Source: an uncultured Flavobacteriaceae bacterium (GTDB taxonomy: Bacteria > Bacteroidota > Bacteroidia > Flavobacteriales > Flavobacteriaceae). Taken from it: a stretch of 53,583 nt of DNA. How positions within the stretch are numbered: position 1 is the stretch's first letter; each line of letters starts with the position of its first letter. Under the pieces are notes generated by a model. The model ran no database searches and was not told where the DNA came from. It was given only the letters and a program-made list of their open reading frames with translations. The DNA lies in NCBI GenBank assembly GCA_937959395.1, contig CALGLR010000114.1, forward strand, positions 1 through 53,583, read 5' to 3'. This document shows positions 43,260 to 51,790 of this stretch, piece after piece. The position numbers and the translations under genes are program-made.

Positions 43260-44432
43260 TTAAAAATGGACACTAAAACTAGTCCCTATATTAACTTCAC
43301 TTTCTACTTTTATTTCACCTCCTAAAGCTACTACTTGGTTTTTAGTAATAAATAAACCTATACCTTTAGCGTCATTATTATTATGAAATGTTTTATACAT
43401 TCCAAATAAATCTTTACCATATTTACTTAAGTCGAGACCGATGCCATTATCTAACACTTTAAGTGTTATTTTTTTATTTTTTGTATAAGTTTCTATAGTA
43501 ATTTCTGGTATACGATCTTCATGTCTATACTTTATACCGTTAGAAATTAAATTTAAAAGTATGCTATCCATATAAGATGCATTGTATTGAAGTGATAATG
43601 TCTTAGGGACTTTGTTATTTATTATCACTTTATTACAATCTATATCTTTCTTAAAGATAGCAATTACGTTTTCAACGTAATCATGAATATTAACTGTTGT
43701 TAATTTAGTTTCTGTATTATTTTGAACATCTACAATTTCGTTTAAATGTGAAATCGTATCAGAAAGACCGTGAGATACTTTTTTAAGATAAGAAATCATT
43801 TCTAATTTTTCATCTATATTTTCTGTATCATCTGTCATTTCTAATAAACTTTCAAAATTACCAGAATGTGTGCGTAAATTATGAGATACAATATGTGCGA
43901 AATTTAATAATCGACTATTTTGATCTTCAATTTTATTAATTGTATCTAGATTTAGCTCTTGTTGTAATTTTTGATCTGTAATATCTACTATATGTCCATT
44001 CCAAAGAATACTACCATCTTTTAATCTTTCAGGTTTTCCTTGACCACGCAACCATCTAAGTCCCTTAATCGGTAAAACGACTCTATATTCTATATTCCAT
44101 GCAGACAAATTCTCCATAGAGTTATAAAATATATTTCGAAGTTTGTCGATGTCTTTTCTATGTATTCTAGAAATAACGGGAGACGCATCTGTTTTTAAAT
44201 CCTCAGAGTTTACTTCATAAATATCCTCTATCCCTTTACTTACAAAAGGAAAACAAGATTTATTTATATCTGGAAAATGTTGAAACTGATAAAATAAACC
44301 ACTTAAATCACCCAACAGTTTTTCAAAGTTTACACCTTTCACACGTTCTTCACTTTCAGCTGAATACTCTATATCCTTAACCTTCTGTAAATTAGGATAG
44401 TAATCTGTACTAACTTGCTTTAGAAGTTTCAT
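43260..44432 (-). CDS. PAS-domain sensor histidine kinase (soluble)
   Basis: A 390-residue kinase with no transmembrane helix. A PAS_3-type sensor (about residues 45-155; FPFVSKGIEDIYEVNSEDL ... WNGHIVDITDQK) is followed by a coiled coil, the H box RLLNFAHIVSHNLRTHSGN (His ~186), and the ATPase boxes LISNGIKYRHEDR (N), VLDNGIGLD (G1) and AKGIGLFITKNQ (G2). The H box NFAHIVSHNLR is the form common in Flavobacteriia. The cognate response regulator is not adjacent. Being soluble, it probably senses a cytoplasmic signal. Confidence 0.9.
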   Translation of the reverse strand: MKLLKQVSTDYYPNLQKVKDIEYSAESEERVKGVNFEKLLGDLSGLFYQFQHFPDINKSCFPFVSKGIEDIYEVNSEDLKTDASPVISRIHRKDIDKLRNIFYNSMENLSAWNIEYRVVLPIKGLRWLRGQGKPERLKDGSILWNGHIVDITDQKLQQELNLDTINKIEDQNSRLLNFAHIVSHNLRTHSGNFESLLEMTDDTENIDEKLEMISYLKKVSHGLSDTISHLNEIVDVQNNTETKLTTVNIHDYVENVIAIFKKDIDCNKVIINNKVPKTLSLQYNASYMDSILLNLISNGIKYRHEDRIPEITIETYTKNKKITLKVLDNGIGLDLSKYGKDLFGMYKTFHNNNDAKGIGLFITKNQVVALGGEIKVESEVNIGTSFSVHF

Positions 44433-44657
44433 GATTTAGAGCTTTTTGTTTAACAAACAATTAATGCTTTAAATTAAAAATTATTTTATTTTCACTATAA
44501 AATTAAAGCTTATGATTATTTATATTCGACGTAATGCTTAAAAATACGATAAAAATAATTAATAAATTTTATTTGTAAGAAAAATCTTTAATTAATTTTA
44601 AAAAACAAAAATTTAAAAAAGTTAAACAAAACTATTATTCCATTAATTAGAAGAATT

Positions 44658-46196
44658 TTACCCCAACCAACCTTCACGATCTAAACTTCTATATTGTATA
44701 GCTTCGCTAATGTGCGAACCATTAATATGTTCTGAAGCTTCTAAATCGGCAATAGTTCTAGACACTTTTAATATTCTATCATAAGCTCTAGCTGATAAGT
44801 TTAAACGCTCCATTGCTGTTTTTAATAGGTTTTTAGAAGCGTCATCTAATTTACAATACTCTCGAATTTGTTTAACATTCATTTGCGCATTATAGTGAAC
44901 GGTTTCAGAGGTTTCAAAACGTTTAGTTTGGAATTCTCTAGCCAATGTGACGCGTTTACGAATGTTAATTGAAGGTTCTCCTTTACGATCGTCAGACAAT
45001 TTATCAAAAGGAACCGGAGTGACTTCAATATGGATGTCGATTCTGTCTAATAGAGGTCCTGAGATTTTACCTAAATAGCGTTGCATTTCAGCTGGACTAG
45101 ACGTTACAGGTGCATCTGGATCATTAAAATAACCACTAGGGCTAGGATTCATACTTGCGACCAGCATAAAACTACTTGGGTAAGTCACTGTAAATTTAGC
45201 CCTAGAAATAGTCACTTCTCTATCTTCCAACGGTTGACGCATAACTTCTAAAACATCTCGCTTAAACTCTGGCAGTTCATCTAAAAACAAAACACCATTA
45301 TGGCATAAAGATATTTCTCCAGGCTGCGGATAACTCCCTCCTCCTACCAAAGCGACATTAGAAATAGTATGATGTGGACTTCTAAAAGGCCGCTGTGCCA
45401 TTAAACCAGAATCTGCTTTTACTCTACCAACTACAGAGTGTATTTTTGTAGTCTCCAAAGCTTCTTTTAAAGACATTGGTGGTAAAATACTAGGTAACCT
45501 TTTGGCTAACATTGTTTTTCCTGATCCTGGAGGCCCTACTAGAATAATATTATGTCCACCTGCTGCAGCTATTTCCATACAACGCTTAATACTTTCTTGC
45601 CCTTTAACGTCTGCAAAATCAAAATCTGGATATTCTAAATTTTTATAAAACTCCTCTCGGGTATTAATGATGGTTTGCTCAAGAGGCACTTCTTTATCAA
45701 AAAAATCAATAATTTCTTTAATATTTTCGATACCAAAAACCTCAAAGTCATTAACAATAGCTGCTTCTTTAGCGTTTTGTTTTGGTAATATAAACCCTTT
45801 GTAGCCTTCTTCTTTTGCCTTTATTGCAATAGGTAGAGCGCCTTTTATGGGTTGCAAACTACCATCGAGAGAAAGTTCTCCCATAATAAGAAACTCTTCT
45901 AAATTAGGCGCTTTAATTTGTTTTGATGCTGCCAAAATACCAACAGCCAAAGTTAAATCGTAAGCACTTCCCTCCTTTCTTAAATCGGCAGGCGCCATGT
46001 TTATTGTTATTTTTTTTCCTGGAATTTTGTAACCGTTATTTTGAAGAGCCGCAGCAATGCGATAGTTACTTTCCTTTATGGCGTTATCTGGAAGACCAAC
46101 CAAATGGTATCCTATTCCTGAATCGACATTCACTTCTACAGTTATAGTCGTTGCTTCAACACCAAATACAGCGCTGCCAAATACTTTTTTTAGCAT
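44658..46196 (-). CDS. comM: YifB/ComM-family magnesium-chelatase-like AAA+ ATPase
   Basis: A 512-residue cytosolic protein. N-terminal Lon-like domain (VEVNVDSGIGYHLVGLPDNAIKESNYRI, ITINMAPADLRKEGSAYDL), then the Mg-chelatase AAA module with Walker A IILVGPPGSGKTMLAKRLP (about residue 220), ADSGLMAQRPFRSPHHTISN, Walker B region GVLFLDELPEFKRDVLEVMRQPLED, and a C-terminal Mg_chelatase_C domain (LSARAYDRILKVSRTIADLE). ComM promotes branch migration during natural transformation in Gram-negative bacteria; all hallmark motifs are present here. It stands alone on the minus strand. Confidence 0.93.
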   Translation of the reverse strand: MLKKVFGSAVFGVEATTITVEVNVDSGIGYHLVGLPDNAIKESNYRIAAALQNNGYKIPGKKITINMAPADLRKEGSAYDLTLAVGILAASKQIKAPNLEEFLIMGELSLDGSLQPIKGALPIAIKAKEEGYKGFILPKQNAKEAAIVNDFEVFGIENIKEIIDFFDKEVPLEQTIINTREEFYKNLEYPDFDFADVKGQESIKRCMEIAAAGGHNIILVGPPGSGKTMLAKRLPSILPPMSLKEALETTKIHSVVGRVKADSGLMAQRPFRSPHHTISNVALVGGGSYPQPGEISLCHNGVLFLDELPEFKRDVLEVMRQPLEDREVTISRAKFTVTYPSSFMLVASMNPSPSGYFNDPDAPVTSSPAEMQRYLGKISGPLLDRIDIHIEVTPVPFDKLSDDRKGEPSINIRKRVTLAREFQTKRFETSETVHYNAQMNVKQIREYCKLDDASKNLLKTAMERLNLSARAYDRILKVSRTIADLEASEHINGSHISEAIQYRSLDREGWLG

Positions 46197-46271
46197 TTAA
46201 TTTTAGAATTTGTAAAGCTGTCTTATAGGAATGGCGAAGTTAGTAAAAAGTATAAACTAAGACCTACTATC

Positions 46272-46484
46272 TTAAAATTTTATGTGTTTATTTATAAATT
46301 CAAGTTCAGCTTTTACTTTAGCAATTTTACTTGAAGGTTTTTTATAAATATGACCTTCATTTTTAAGAATTAACAATTCGACTTCTACATCCATTTCCTT
46401 TAATGCATAATACATGGCATAGGAGTTATGAGTGGGAACTCTAACATCATTTTCTATTTTTATTTTATTTTTTGTATCGAATCA
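46272..46484 (-). pseudogene. C-terminal remnant of an S9 (prolyl oligopeptidase) peptidase
   Basis: The minus strand codes for VRVPTHNSYAMYYALK, VEVELLILKNEGHIYKKPSS and a final helix ending NKHIKF. This is the end of an S9 peptidase/alpha-beta hydrolase, including the catalytic Asp region (D-V-R-V-P) and the catalytic His (E-G-H). There is no start codon and the frame closes with TGA just upstream, so about 90% of the gene is missing. The rest of 46197-46537 holds nothing else recognisable. Confidence 0.8.
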
Positions 46485-46537
46485 TAATAAATGTAACAAG
46501 GAAATGAAGTTTAATCTGTTTAAAGATTATTTGAAAA

Positions 46538-47161
46538 TTAATCTTTAAAATTTAAAGGCGCAATTTCATTGAATACTTCTACTTTTACTCTAATGATAGC
46601 ACTAACATGATAATTTATAACTTTTTCACGTCCAGATTTAGTATTAAGTAGATCTCTAAATTCTTCAAAATTATCCATAAAAAAGTTTTCTGTAAGCACA
46701 GCTGGCATCCTTGTTTTGGTAAGCACGAAAAAACGTCGCTCTTTATCTAAATCTCCATCACTTAAATCTTTTCGCAATCTGCGGTTTGGAAACTCTTTTT
46801 GAAATTCTTGCCCAAAAATAGTTGCAATTTTATCACTCTTTGTATCTCCAGGAGATGTATACATTTCGCTACCATTACCTCCTCCTGCATTACTATGTAC
46901 ACTTAAATAAAAGCTTTTATTCTTAGGATACTTGTTTGCTCGATTAACCCGAGTTCGCAAAGTCACATCTCTATATTCTGGTGCTATATTTACATAAGGT
47001 ATTTTGTAAAAGGTTAATAGTTCTATAATACCATTAACAATGGCACGATTAAACTCTCCTTCATAGATAATGCCCTTTTCTTTCCAGTCTTTACGCTTTC
47101 CTGGAGTTTGGTATTTATTGTTTATTAAGGCACCATGGCCATTGTCTAGAAGTACAATCAT
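46538..47161 (-). CDS. N-acetylmuramoyl-L-alanine amidase (Amidase_3), no signal peptide
   Basis: A 207-residue zinc amidase. LLDNGHGA gives the first zinc His (9), Glu34/36 in YEGEFNRAIV the second ligand, FYLSVHSNAGG the third (His ~88), and VLTENFFMDN the catalytic Glu (~159). All active-site residues are present. Cellular amidases of this fold (AmiA/B/C) have signal peptides or TAT signals and extra domains; this one has neither, as in phage endolysins or injected effector toxins. It is the last gene of a four-gene minus-strand set (22 nt after the EndoV-like gene). Confidence 0.88.
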   Translation of the reverse strand: MIVLLDNGHGALINNKYQTPGKRKDWKEKGIIYEGEFNRAIVNGIIELLTFYKIPYVNIAPEYRDVTLRTRVNRANKYPKNKSFYLSVHSNAGGGNGSEMYTSPGDTKSDKIATIFGQEFQKEFPNRRLRKDLSDGDLDKERRFFVLTKTRMPAVLTENFFMDNFEEFRDLLNTKSGREKVINYHVSAIIRVKVEVFNEIAPLNFKD

Positions 47162-47183
47162 ATTTAAATAGTTTAAAAATCTA

Positions 47184-47684
47184 TCAATCTTCTTTAGTTA
47201 TACTATCCAATTTTTTTAAAATGGTAGGCATTCTAAAATTACCATGAAGCTTTTTTACTTCATCAAAAGCTTCGTCAATATTTATTCCTATGGAAGACAA
47301 GAATAAAGGTTTCTTGCTATTTCCTCTATACAACTCTTTAGATACTATCTTGGCATCTTTAAAGCTTGATTTTGCTATTCCTATTACTGGGATCTGCTTA
47401 TTTAAAGCTTCCCATAAATATCCCCCTAGGCCATACTTATAAGAGTCATTAATATAAACATGACTATCTACTATGATTAGCTTTATTGTCTTTAAATCTG
47501 CTAATTCTAACACTTCTAAAATACAAGGCAACTCTCTTTTGTAAAATTCACCCGGTATGTATGGGTTCACTTCATCTATATATTTTATTAATATATCTTG
47601 AGGCTTACTATCTTGCCAGTTAAATAATACTCCAACGGCTTTAGCATTGGGTTCTCTGTAATGTATGTCTATAGCAAAAATCAA
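47184..47684 (-). CDS. Short endonuclease V-like protein
   Basis: A 166-residue protein related to endonuclease V, which nicks DNA (or RNA) next to inosine. Catalytic residues align: Asp6 in FAIDIHY, Glu51 in YKRELP and Asp73 in IIVDSHVYI. IGIAKSSF matches the wedge/lysine region, and the C-terminal FRMPTILKKLD resembles the family's Y-R-L-P-e-P-t-r-x-A-D. Typical members have ~220 residues; here about 50 are missing, mainly between the first strand and the P-G-x-x-x-x-R-E motif. D-S-H-V replaces the usual D-G-n-G. It is therefore a divergent member, possibly with changed substrate. Four nt separate it from the preceding YwqK-like gene. Confidence 0.8.
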   Translation of the reverse strand: MIFAIDIHYREPNAKAVGVLFNWQDSKPQDILIKYIDEVNPYIPGEFYKRELPCILEVLELADLKTIKLIIVDSHVYINDSYKYGLGGYLWEALNKQIPVIGIAKSSFKDAKIVSKELYRGNSKKPLFLSSIGINIDEAFDEVKKLHGNFRMPTILKKLDSITKED

Positions 47685-47688
47685 TTCT

Positions 47689-48036
47689 TTAAAGTATATC
47701 TTTTAACCTCTCTCCATCCTTCCAAACCGAATGATGAGTTAAATTTCCTTTTTCATCCCAAATTTTGAAATCTCCATCTAGCCTAGAATAATATTCATAA
47801 TATTCACTTTTAACTTTTCCATTTTCAAAATAATCCCTTTGTAATCCTCCCAAATGTCCATCTATAAATTCTTCTTCCCCAACAAGTTTTCCTTCACCAT
47901 AGTGTTCAATTATTCCACTAAATGGTTTCCCTTTGTAATTATAGACAACATTCCCTGCATCATCTACATCTATAAACTCAAATGTTTCATCTTCTTCTTC
48001 TTGAGTATTAACTCTTATTCTTAACTTTTCTTCCAT
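47689..48036 (-). CDS. YwqK-like / MORN-type repeat protein
   Basis: A 115-residue acidic soluble protein with three MORN-like repeats: YKGKPFSGIIEHYGEGKLVGEEEFIDG, HLGGLQRDYFENGKVKSEYYE, RLDGDFKIWDEKGNLTHHSVWKDGE (pattern F/Y-x-N/E-G-K-x-x-x-E-x-x-Y-x-x-G). The YwqK family occurs next to toxins as antitoxin/immunity proteins in Bacteroidota and Firmicutes, and that is the most likely role by context. The target here is unclear: the neighbours are a nuclease-like and an amidase gene. Confidence 0.75.
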   Translation of the reverse strand: MEEKLRIRVNTQEEEDETFEFIDVDDAGNVVYNYKGKPFSGIIEHYGEGKLVGEEEFIDGHLGGLQRDYFENGKVKSEYYEYYSRLDGDFKIWDEKGNLTHHSVWKDGERLKDIL

Positions 48037-48079
48037 AGATATTATTTAATATATTCAGCACCTCATAGTAAGGTATATA

Positions 48080-48604
48080 TCAATAATACTTAATTTTATC
48101 TACATTTATTTTTAATTCTAAAAAATCTGTGGATATTAAAATTTCTTCAATAGAATTATTCTTAATTATGAATAAATCAGAATTAAATTCATAATCTAAA
48201 TCATCCAAAACTTCCTTAATAACATTGATAAAGTTTAGACCGTTAATATTAGAATTAAATTTAAATCTCATTTTTTTTAAATAATATTCAAATTTATTTT
48301 CACTATTAATGAAATATTCCCATTTAATTTCGTCAATTTCTTTTCTAAATATCGATTTATAAACAGCAGGAGTTGATCTTTTTATTTTTTCTGATATTTC
48401 TGTAGCCAAGGATCTCACATCCGGATAATCTTCTTTAAATATTCTAATTATTAAGTATAGAAAATCGCTAAACGTACTTTCTTTTAAAAAATCACTAACA
48501 GTATCTATTTTAAAATATTCTTCAAATGACTCCATTATATCTCCATCTACTCTTGTGGGGGTCTTATAATAAAAACCTGAAATATCTATTGTCTTCTTAT
48601 TCAT
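48080..48604 (-). CDS. Hypothetical protein, 174 residues, first gene of the amidase/EndoV set
   Basis: No family recognised. The protein is soluble and mixed alpha/beta: an N-terminal strand MNKKTIDISGFYYKTPTRVDG, helices around DFLYLIIRIFKEDYPDVRSLATEI, a Lys/Asn-rich middle, and a C-terminal pair of strands FIIKNNSIEEILISTDFLELKI. No signal peptide or transmembrane segment. Its composition and position ahead of a YwqK-like gene resemble small immunity-type proteins, but that is inference from context alone. 43 nt separate it from the next gene. Confidence 0.55.
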   Translation of the reverse strand: MNKKTIDISGFYYKTPTRVDGDIMESFEEYFKIDTVSDFLKESTFSDFLYLIIRIFKEDYPDVRSLATEISEKIKRSTPAVYKSIFRKEIDEIKWEYFINSENKFEYYLKKMRFKFNSNINGLNFINVIKEVLDDLDYEFNSDLFIIKNNSIEEILISTDFLELKINVDKIKYY

Positions 48605-48635
48605 ATTATTCGTACTTAATATATTCTATTTTATC

Positions 48636-48680
48636 TCCCCTGCTCCCGCTAGTTTCCATAACTAGTGGCGGCAAGAGTAA
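48636..48680. repeat. REP hairpin, left of the RAYT gene
   Basis: The unit GCTCCCGCTAGTTTCC...AACTAGTGGCGGCAAG folds into a hairpin (CTAGTT/AACTAG plus a GC-rich base with wobble pairs). It is the inverted counterpart of the copy at 49336-49380. Confidence 0.8.
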
Positions 48681-48725
48681 AAATTATTAATATAGTAAAT
48701 ATAAAAGATGTATTGTCTATAATCG

Positions 48726-49283
48726 TCAAGCTAAAAAACCTGTAGTATCTATTTCTAAAACGGTATGATCATCTTGGTAGTTTCTTGCACTTGAATATTT
48801 CCAATCTATAGGATTCGTTACAAAACCAGTCTCTACTGGATTATTATGAATATAATCTATCTTCTGTTTTATTACTTTATCACTCCATAACTCGATAGGT
48901 TTATTATGGTGCTGCCAAAATTGATACTTAGTTGTAGTAGCATTTTTTTTACCAGCTCTTTCAAACATCCATAATAACCATTCTTTACGACTTTCTTGTG
49001 AATTGTTTTCTATCGTTTCTAGAATCATTCTTGATGTGTATCGCTTAAAATCTCGTAATAACTCTGAAGGCTTCTCGCTACTTGATCGAAATACAAAATG
49101 AATATGACTTGGCATGAAACAATATGCGTATAATTCCATATCTTTTTCTGCTCTGCAATAGTTTACACTATCAACTAATACATTAAAATAAATCTGTCTT
49201 GTAAAAATGTCTATCCAATTTATCGTTGCGAAACTTACGAAATATAGACCGCTTTTATTATGAAATTTATAGTTTCTACTCAT
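48726..49283 (-). CDS. REP-associated tyrosine transposase (RAYT)
   Basis: A 185-residue Y1 HUH nuclease. The HUH motif is in FMPSHIHFVFRSS and the catalytic Tyr in KQKIDYIHNNPVETGFV. The start MSRNYKFHNKSGLYFVSFAT and the WLLWMFERAGKKN stretch are typical of the RAYT family. RAYTs mobilise or maintain REP hairpins and are usually single-copy, domesticated relatives of IS200 transposases. Here the two REP copies flank the gene in inverted orientation within 110 nt, the expected arrangement for a RAYT unit. Confidence 0.92.
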   Translation of the reverse strand: MSRNYKFHNKSGLYFVSFATINWIDIFTRQIYFNVLVDSVNYCRAEKDMELYAYCFMPSHIHFVFRSSSEKPSELLRDFKRYTSRMILETIENNSQESRKEWLLWMFERAGKKNATTTKYQFWQHHNKPIELWSDKVIKQKIDYIHNNPVETGFVTNPIDWKYSSARNYQDDHTVLEIDTTGFLA

Positions 49284-49335
49284 AATTCTAAAAATACAAA
49301 AAGCGGTTTATTTCTAATTAAATTTTTAGTTTTTT

Positions 49336-49380
49336 TACACTCTTGCCGCCACTAGTTTTGAAAACTAGCGGGAGCGGGGT
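49336..49380. repeat. REP hairpin, right of the RAYT gene
   Basis: CACTCTTGCCGCCACTAGTTTTG...AAACTAGCGGGAGCGGGG is the reverse complement (a few changes) of the left copy at 48636-48680. Only these two copies were found in the window. Confidence 0.8.
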
Positions 49381-49394
49381 ATTAGTTGTCTGTA

Positions 49395-51788
49395 CTATTC
49401 TATAAATGGTTTCTCATTAGCAAAAAGTAGTATTTTCGCCTTTTGTTTCCATCTTTTTGGTATATCGCCTGAGCGTATAATACTTGCCATAGTATATATT
49501 TGTGCTTTCCACCTCAGGTTTAGTTCTTTTATATGTTGATCTACGGCATTTATTTGATTTGACTTAATCAAATTTATAAGTGTTTCCAGATATTCACTTT
49601 CTAATTCTAGGGAATTAAAAGTACTTAGGGTCATTTTATAATCTTTTTTGTTTTTAACTTTTAAACCTAAAACAGACCATGCCGAATTTATATTTACGCC
49701 TTCCTCATTAGAAAAACTTAAAGCCTTTTCTTGCATTTCCTTTGTAGCATTAGTAGAAGCTCCTATTAATCGCATATTATACGCACTAGACTCTTCAAAT
49801 TTTTCAGCAAGATCAAACGCTTTTTGTAGTTCGCCTTTTTGCATTAAATAATAAACATAATTTACATTCTCCTTTCCTCCTTCTATATTTCCATTCTCTA
49901 ATTCTTTATAATATTTTATATCATCGTTATTGACTATTGTGGTATAATTCTCTGTATTTTTAAGTTCATTTAAATAACGTTTAATTCGTTCAGCGTCCAT
50001 AGCCACTACTTCTGCTAAATTTTTATTATTTTTTGCTGCAACTTTATATGAATTATAAGATTTCTCCCACTCTTCGTTTTCTGAATACACATAAGCAGAA
50101 GCAAAAGCTAACCAATCATGATTTTTCCATTTTTCATGACCTGCTATAAACTTTTCGTTTTTTAAATCTTCATCTTCAATACAACGTGTCGATATATAAT
50201 AATAATCAGCATCGTCTGGATTATCATTTGCTAATTTCATGTGTTTTTCGCAAACTGTTTTATGCGATAAAGAATCTGAGAGTTCTTGTATAGCCCTTAA
50301 ACTTATTAACTCTTTAGGATTTCTAAAAAGACGAGATTCAACAATCTTCTTACCATCTTCTACATTATTTAAATAGTATAACCATTCTGTTATGTTTTTA
50401 CTTTTTCCGTTATCCCATAAACTTCGAGATTTTATTATTTTCTCTTTAATATTTTCATCATCAATAGTAGACAAAAGGCGATCTGGACTTTCATTACTAT
50501 AAGCTTCAATTACATCTCTAGTTTCTCCATTACTACCCGATGATAAAGAAATTGTACTAGGCGCTTCTTCTAAAATATAATCGGCATCAACAGGAAACCA
50601 TTTCTTTGCCCCTAACATAGTTGTTTGCGAATCGTAATTAGAACCCACAATGCTAGTTGCCCCATAATAAATGAGATATTTAACAAATACTGCCGAATTT
50701 GCAACATTATAAACGAATGCAGAATGCTCATTAAAAGAAACATCTAACTCTTCTATAATACTATTATCATTATAAAGTGTTTTTACATGGTATTCTTGAC
50801 CGTAACTTAATTGAATAGATTCACTTTTATTGGCTCCCAACTCTAACGATTGGCCATCGACAAGAACAGTTACATTAGTTTGCAAGCCGTTGTATACATA
50901 GAATGGTAATTTTTGAGAATAATTGCCATAAAAAATAGCCGCAAATAAAATACCTGCTGCTATTGTAAATTTAGCAATAGATGGGACTAAACCATCTCCA
51001 GTAAAGAAACGATCCCATACGCCTAACTTTCGTTGAATATCTCGCTCTTTTCCGGGAGTCAAGATGTCATATTCTTCTGGCAAAGAAATTGTATTTACTA
51101 TTGGAAGAAGGCTTTTATTATTTACATAAGCTTCCTTAACATCTTCTTCTGTGTTTAATAGAAGTTCTAGAGCTTCATTTCTTAATTTCTGTAAAGCACT
51201 TAAAGCAACAGAAGCCCACCCTCCTATTACATTAACCCATTCATCTATATTTTCTTTAGCAGGTGGTTCTAATTTAAATTCTTCGAAAGCCGATTGATAG
51301 CTTTCTACTTTCATGTTTTCTAACAGTTTAGGATCTAAAGACAAAGTTCCACTATGCTTGTATACCCGTCTAACAGAATTATAATAATCATTTGAGATGT
51401 TTAAAATATCTACAAGTTCAGAAGATGAAACTCTACCATCGGCTAAAGCAATACTTAAAACATTATTAAATTTGTTTGCTGCATCTTTTATATTCGAAAT
51501 TGCATGTTCACTATAATGTACCAAACCGGTGAGCAATTTAAGTTGCTTACTCCAACTTTTATCTATAGTTTCTGCTGCTTTATAATGTAATGTTCTACAT
51601 AAAGTATCGTGTTTTGCTAATTCATTATTTAGTTGCTTCTCCTCTTCTCTTAAAGCCAATAAGGTTTCAGGTATGTCTTTACGTTTTATTTGATTTCCTC
51701 GATGCCATACACGTCGTTTCTCAACAGTTAATGATTCATTCTCACTAATTAAAAGTGCTTGTATTTCTTCTTTAACTTCTTGAAGCAA
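49395..51788 (-). CDS. Large single-span membrane protein of unknown function, partner of an M48 protease
   Basis: A 797-residue protein. The N-terminal ~260 residues are helical and charged (coiled-coil-like, e.g. RVWHRGNQIKRKDIPETLLALREEEKQLN). One transmembrane helix (about 266-288, SIAKFTIAAGILFAAIFYG) is followed by a small beta domain like PEGA (about 290-365; FYVYNGLQTNVTVLVDGQSLELGANKSESIQL). A long helical C-terminal half (about 420-790) has TPR-like repeat units (WKNHDWLAFASAYVYSENEEWEKSYNSYKVAAKNN). The C-terminal part would be extracytoplasmic if the N-terminus is inside. No enzyme motif is seen. It starts 2 nt after the M48 gene ends, so a shared complex or a substrate/regulator relation is likely. 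Confidence 0.72.
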   Translation of the reverse strand: MLQEVKEEIQALLISENESLTVEKRRVWHRGNQIKRKDIPETLLALREEEKQLNNELAKHDTLCRTLHYKAAETIDKSWSKQLKLLTGLVHYSEHAISNIKDAANKFNNVLSIALADGRVSSSELVDILNISNDYYNSVRRVYKHSGTLSLDPKLLENMKVESYQSAFEEFKLEPPAKENIDEWVNVIGGWASVALSALQKLRNEALELLLNTEEDVKEAYVNNKSLLPIVNTISLPEEYDILTPGKERDIQRKLGVWDRFFTGDGLVPSIAKFTIAAGILFAAIFYGNYSQKLPFYVYNGLQTNVTVLVDGQSLELGANKSESIQLSYGQEYHVKTLYNDNSIIEELDVSFNEHSAFVYNVANSAVFVKYLIYYGATSIVGSNYDSQTTMLGAKKWFPVDADYILEEAPSTISLSSGSNGETRDVIEAYSNESPDRLLSTIDDENIKEKIIKSRSLWDNGKSKNITEWLYYLNNVEDGKKIVESRLFRNPKELISLRAIQELSDSLSHKTVCEKHMKLANDNPDDADYYYISTRCIEDEDLKNEKFIAGHEKWKNHDWLAFASAYVYSENEEWEKSYNSYKVAAKNNKNLAEVVAMDAERIKRYLNELKNTENYTTIVNNDDIKYYKELENGNIEGGKENVNYVYYLMQKGELQKAFDLAEKFEESSAYNMRLIGASTNATKEMQEKALSFSNEEGVNINSAWSVLGLKVKNKKDYKMTLSTFNSLELESEYLETLINLIKSNQINAVDQHIKELNLRWKAQIYTMASIIRSGDIPKRWKQKAKILLFANEKPFIE

Positions 51789-51790
51789 GT

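Noticed and set aside
43082-43273. A 63-residue minus-strand frame
   Set aside because: It contains the terminator at 43159-43190 and overlaps the kinase gene's 3' end. Composition and lack of similarity point to chance.
46538-47161. Amidase as part of a prophage lysis module
   Set aside because: No holin, tail or other phage gene is next to it.
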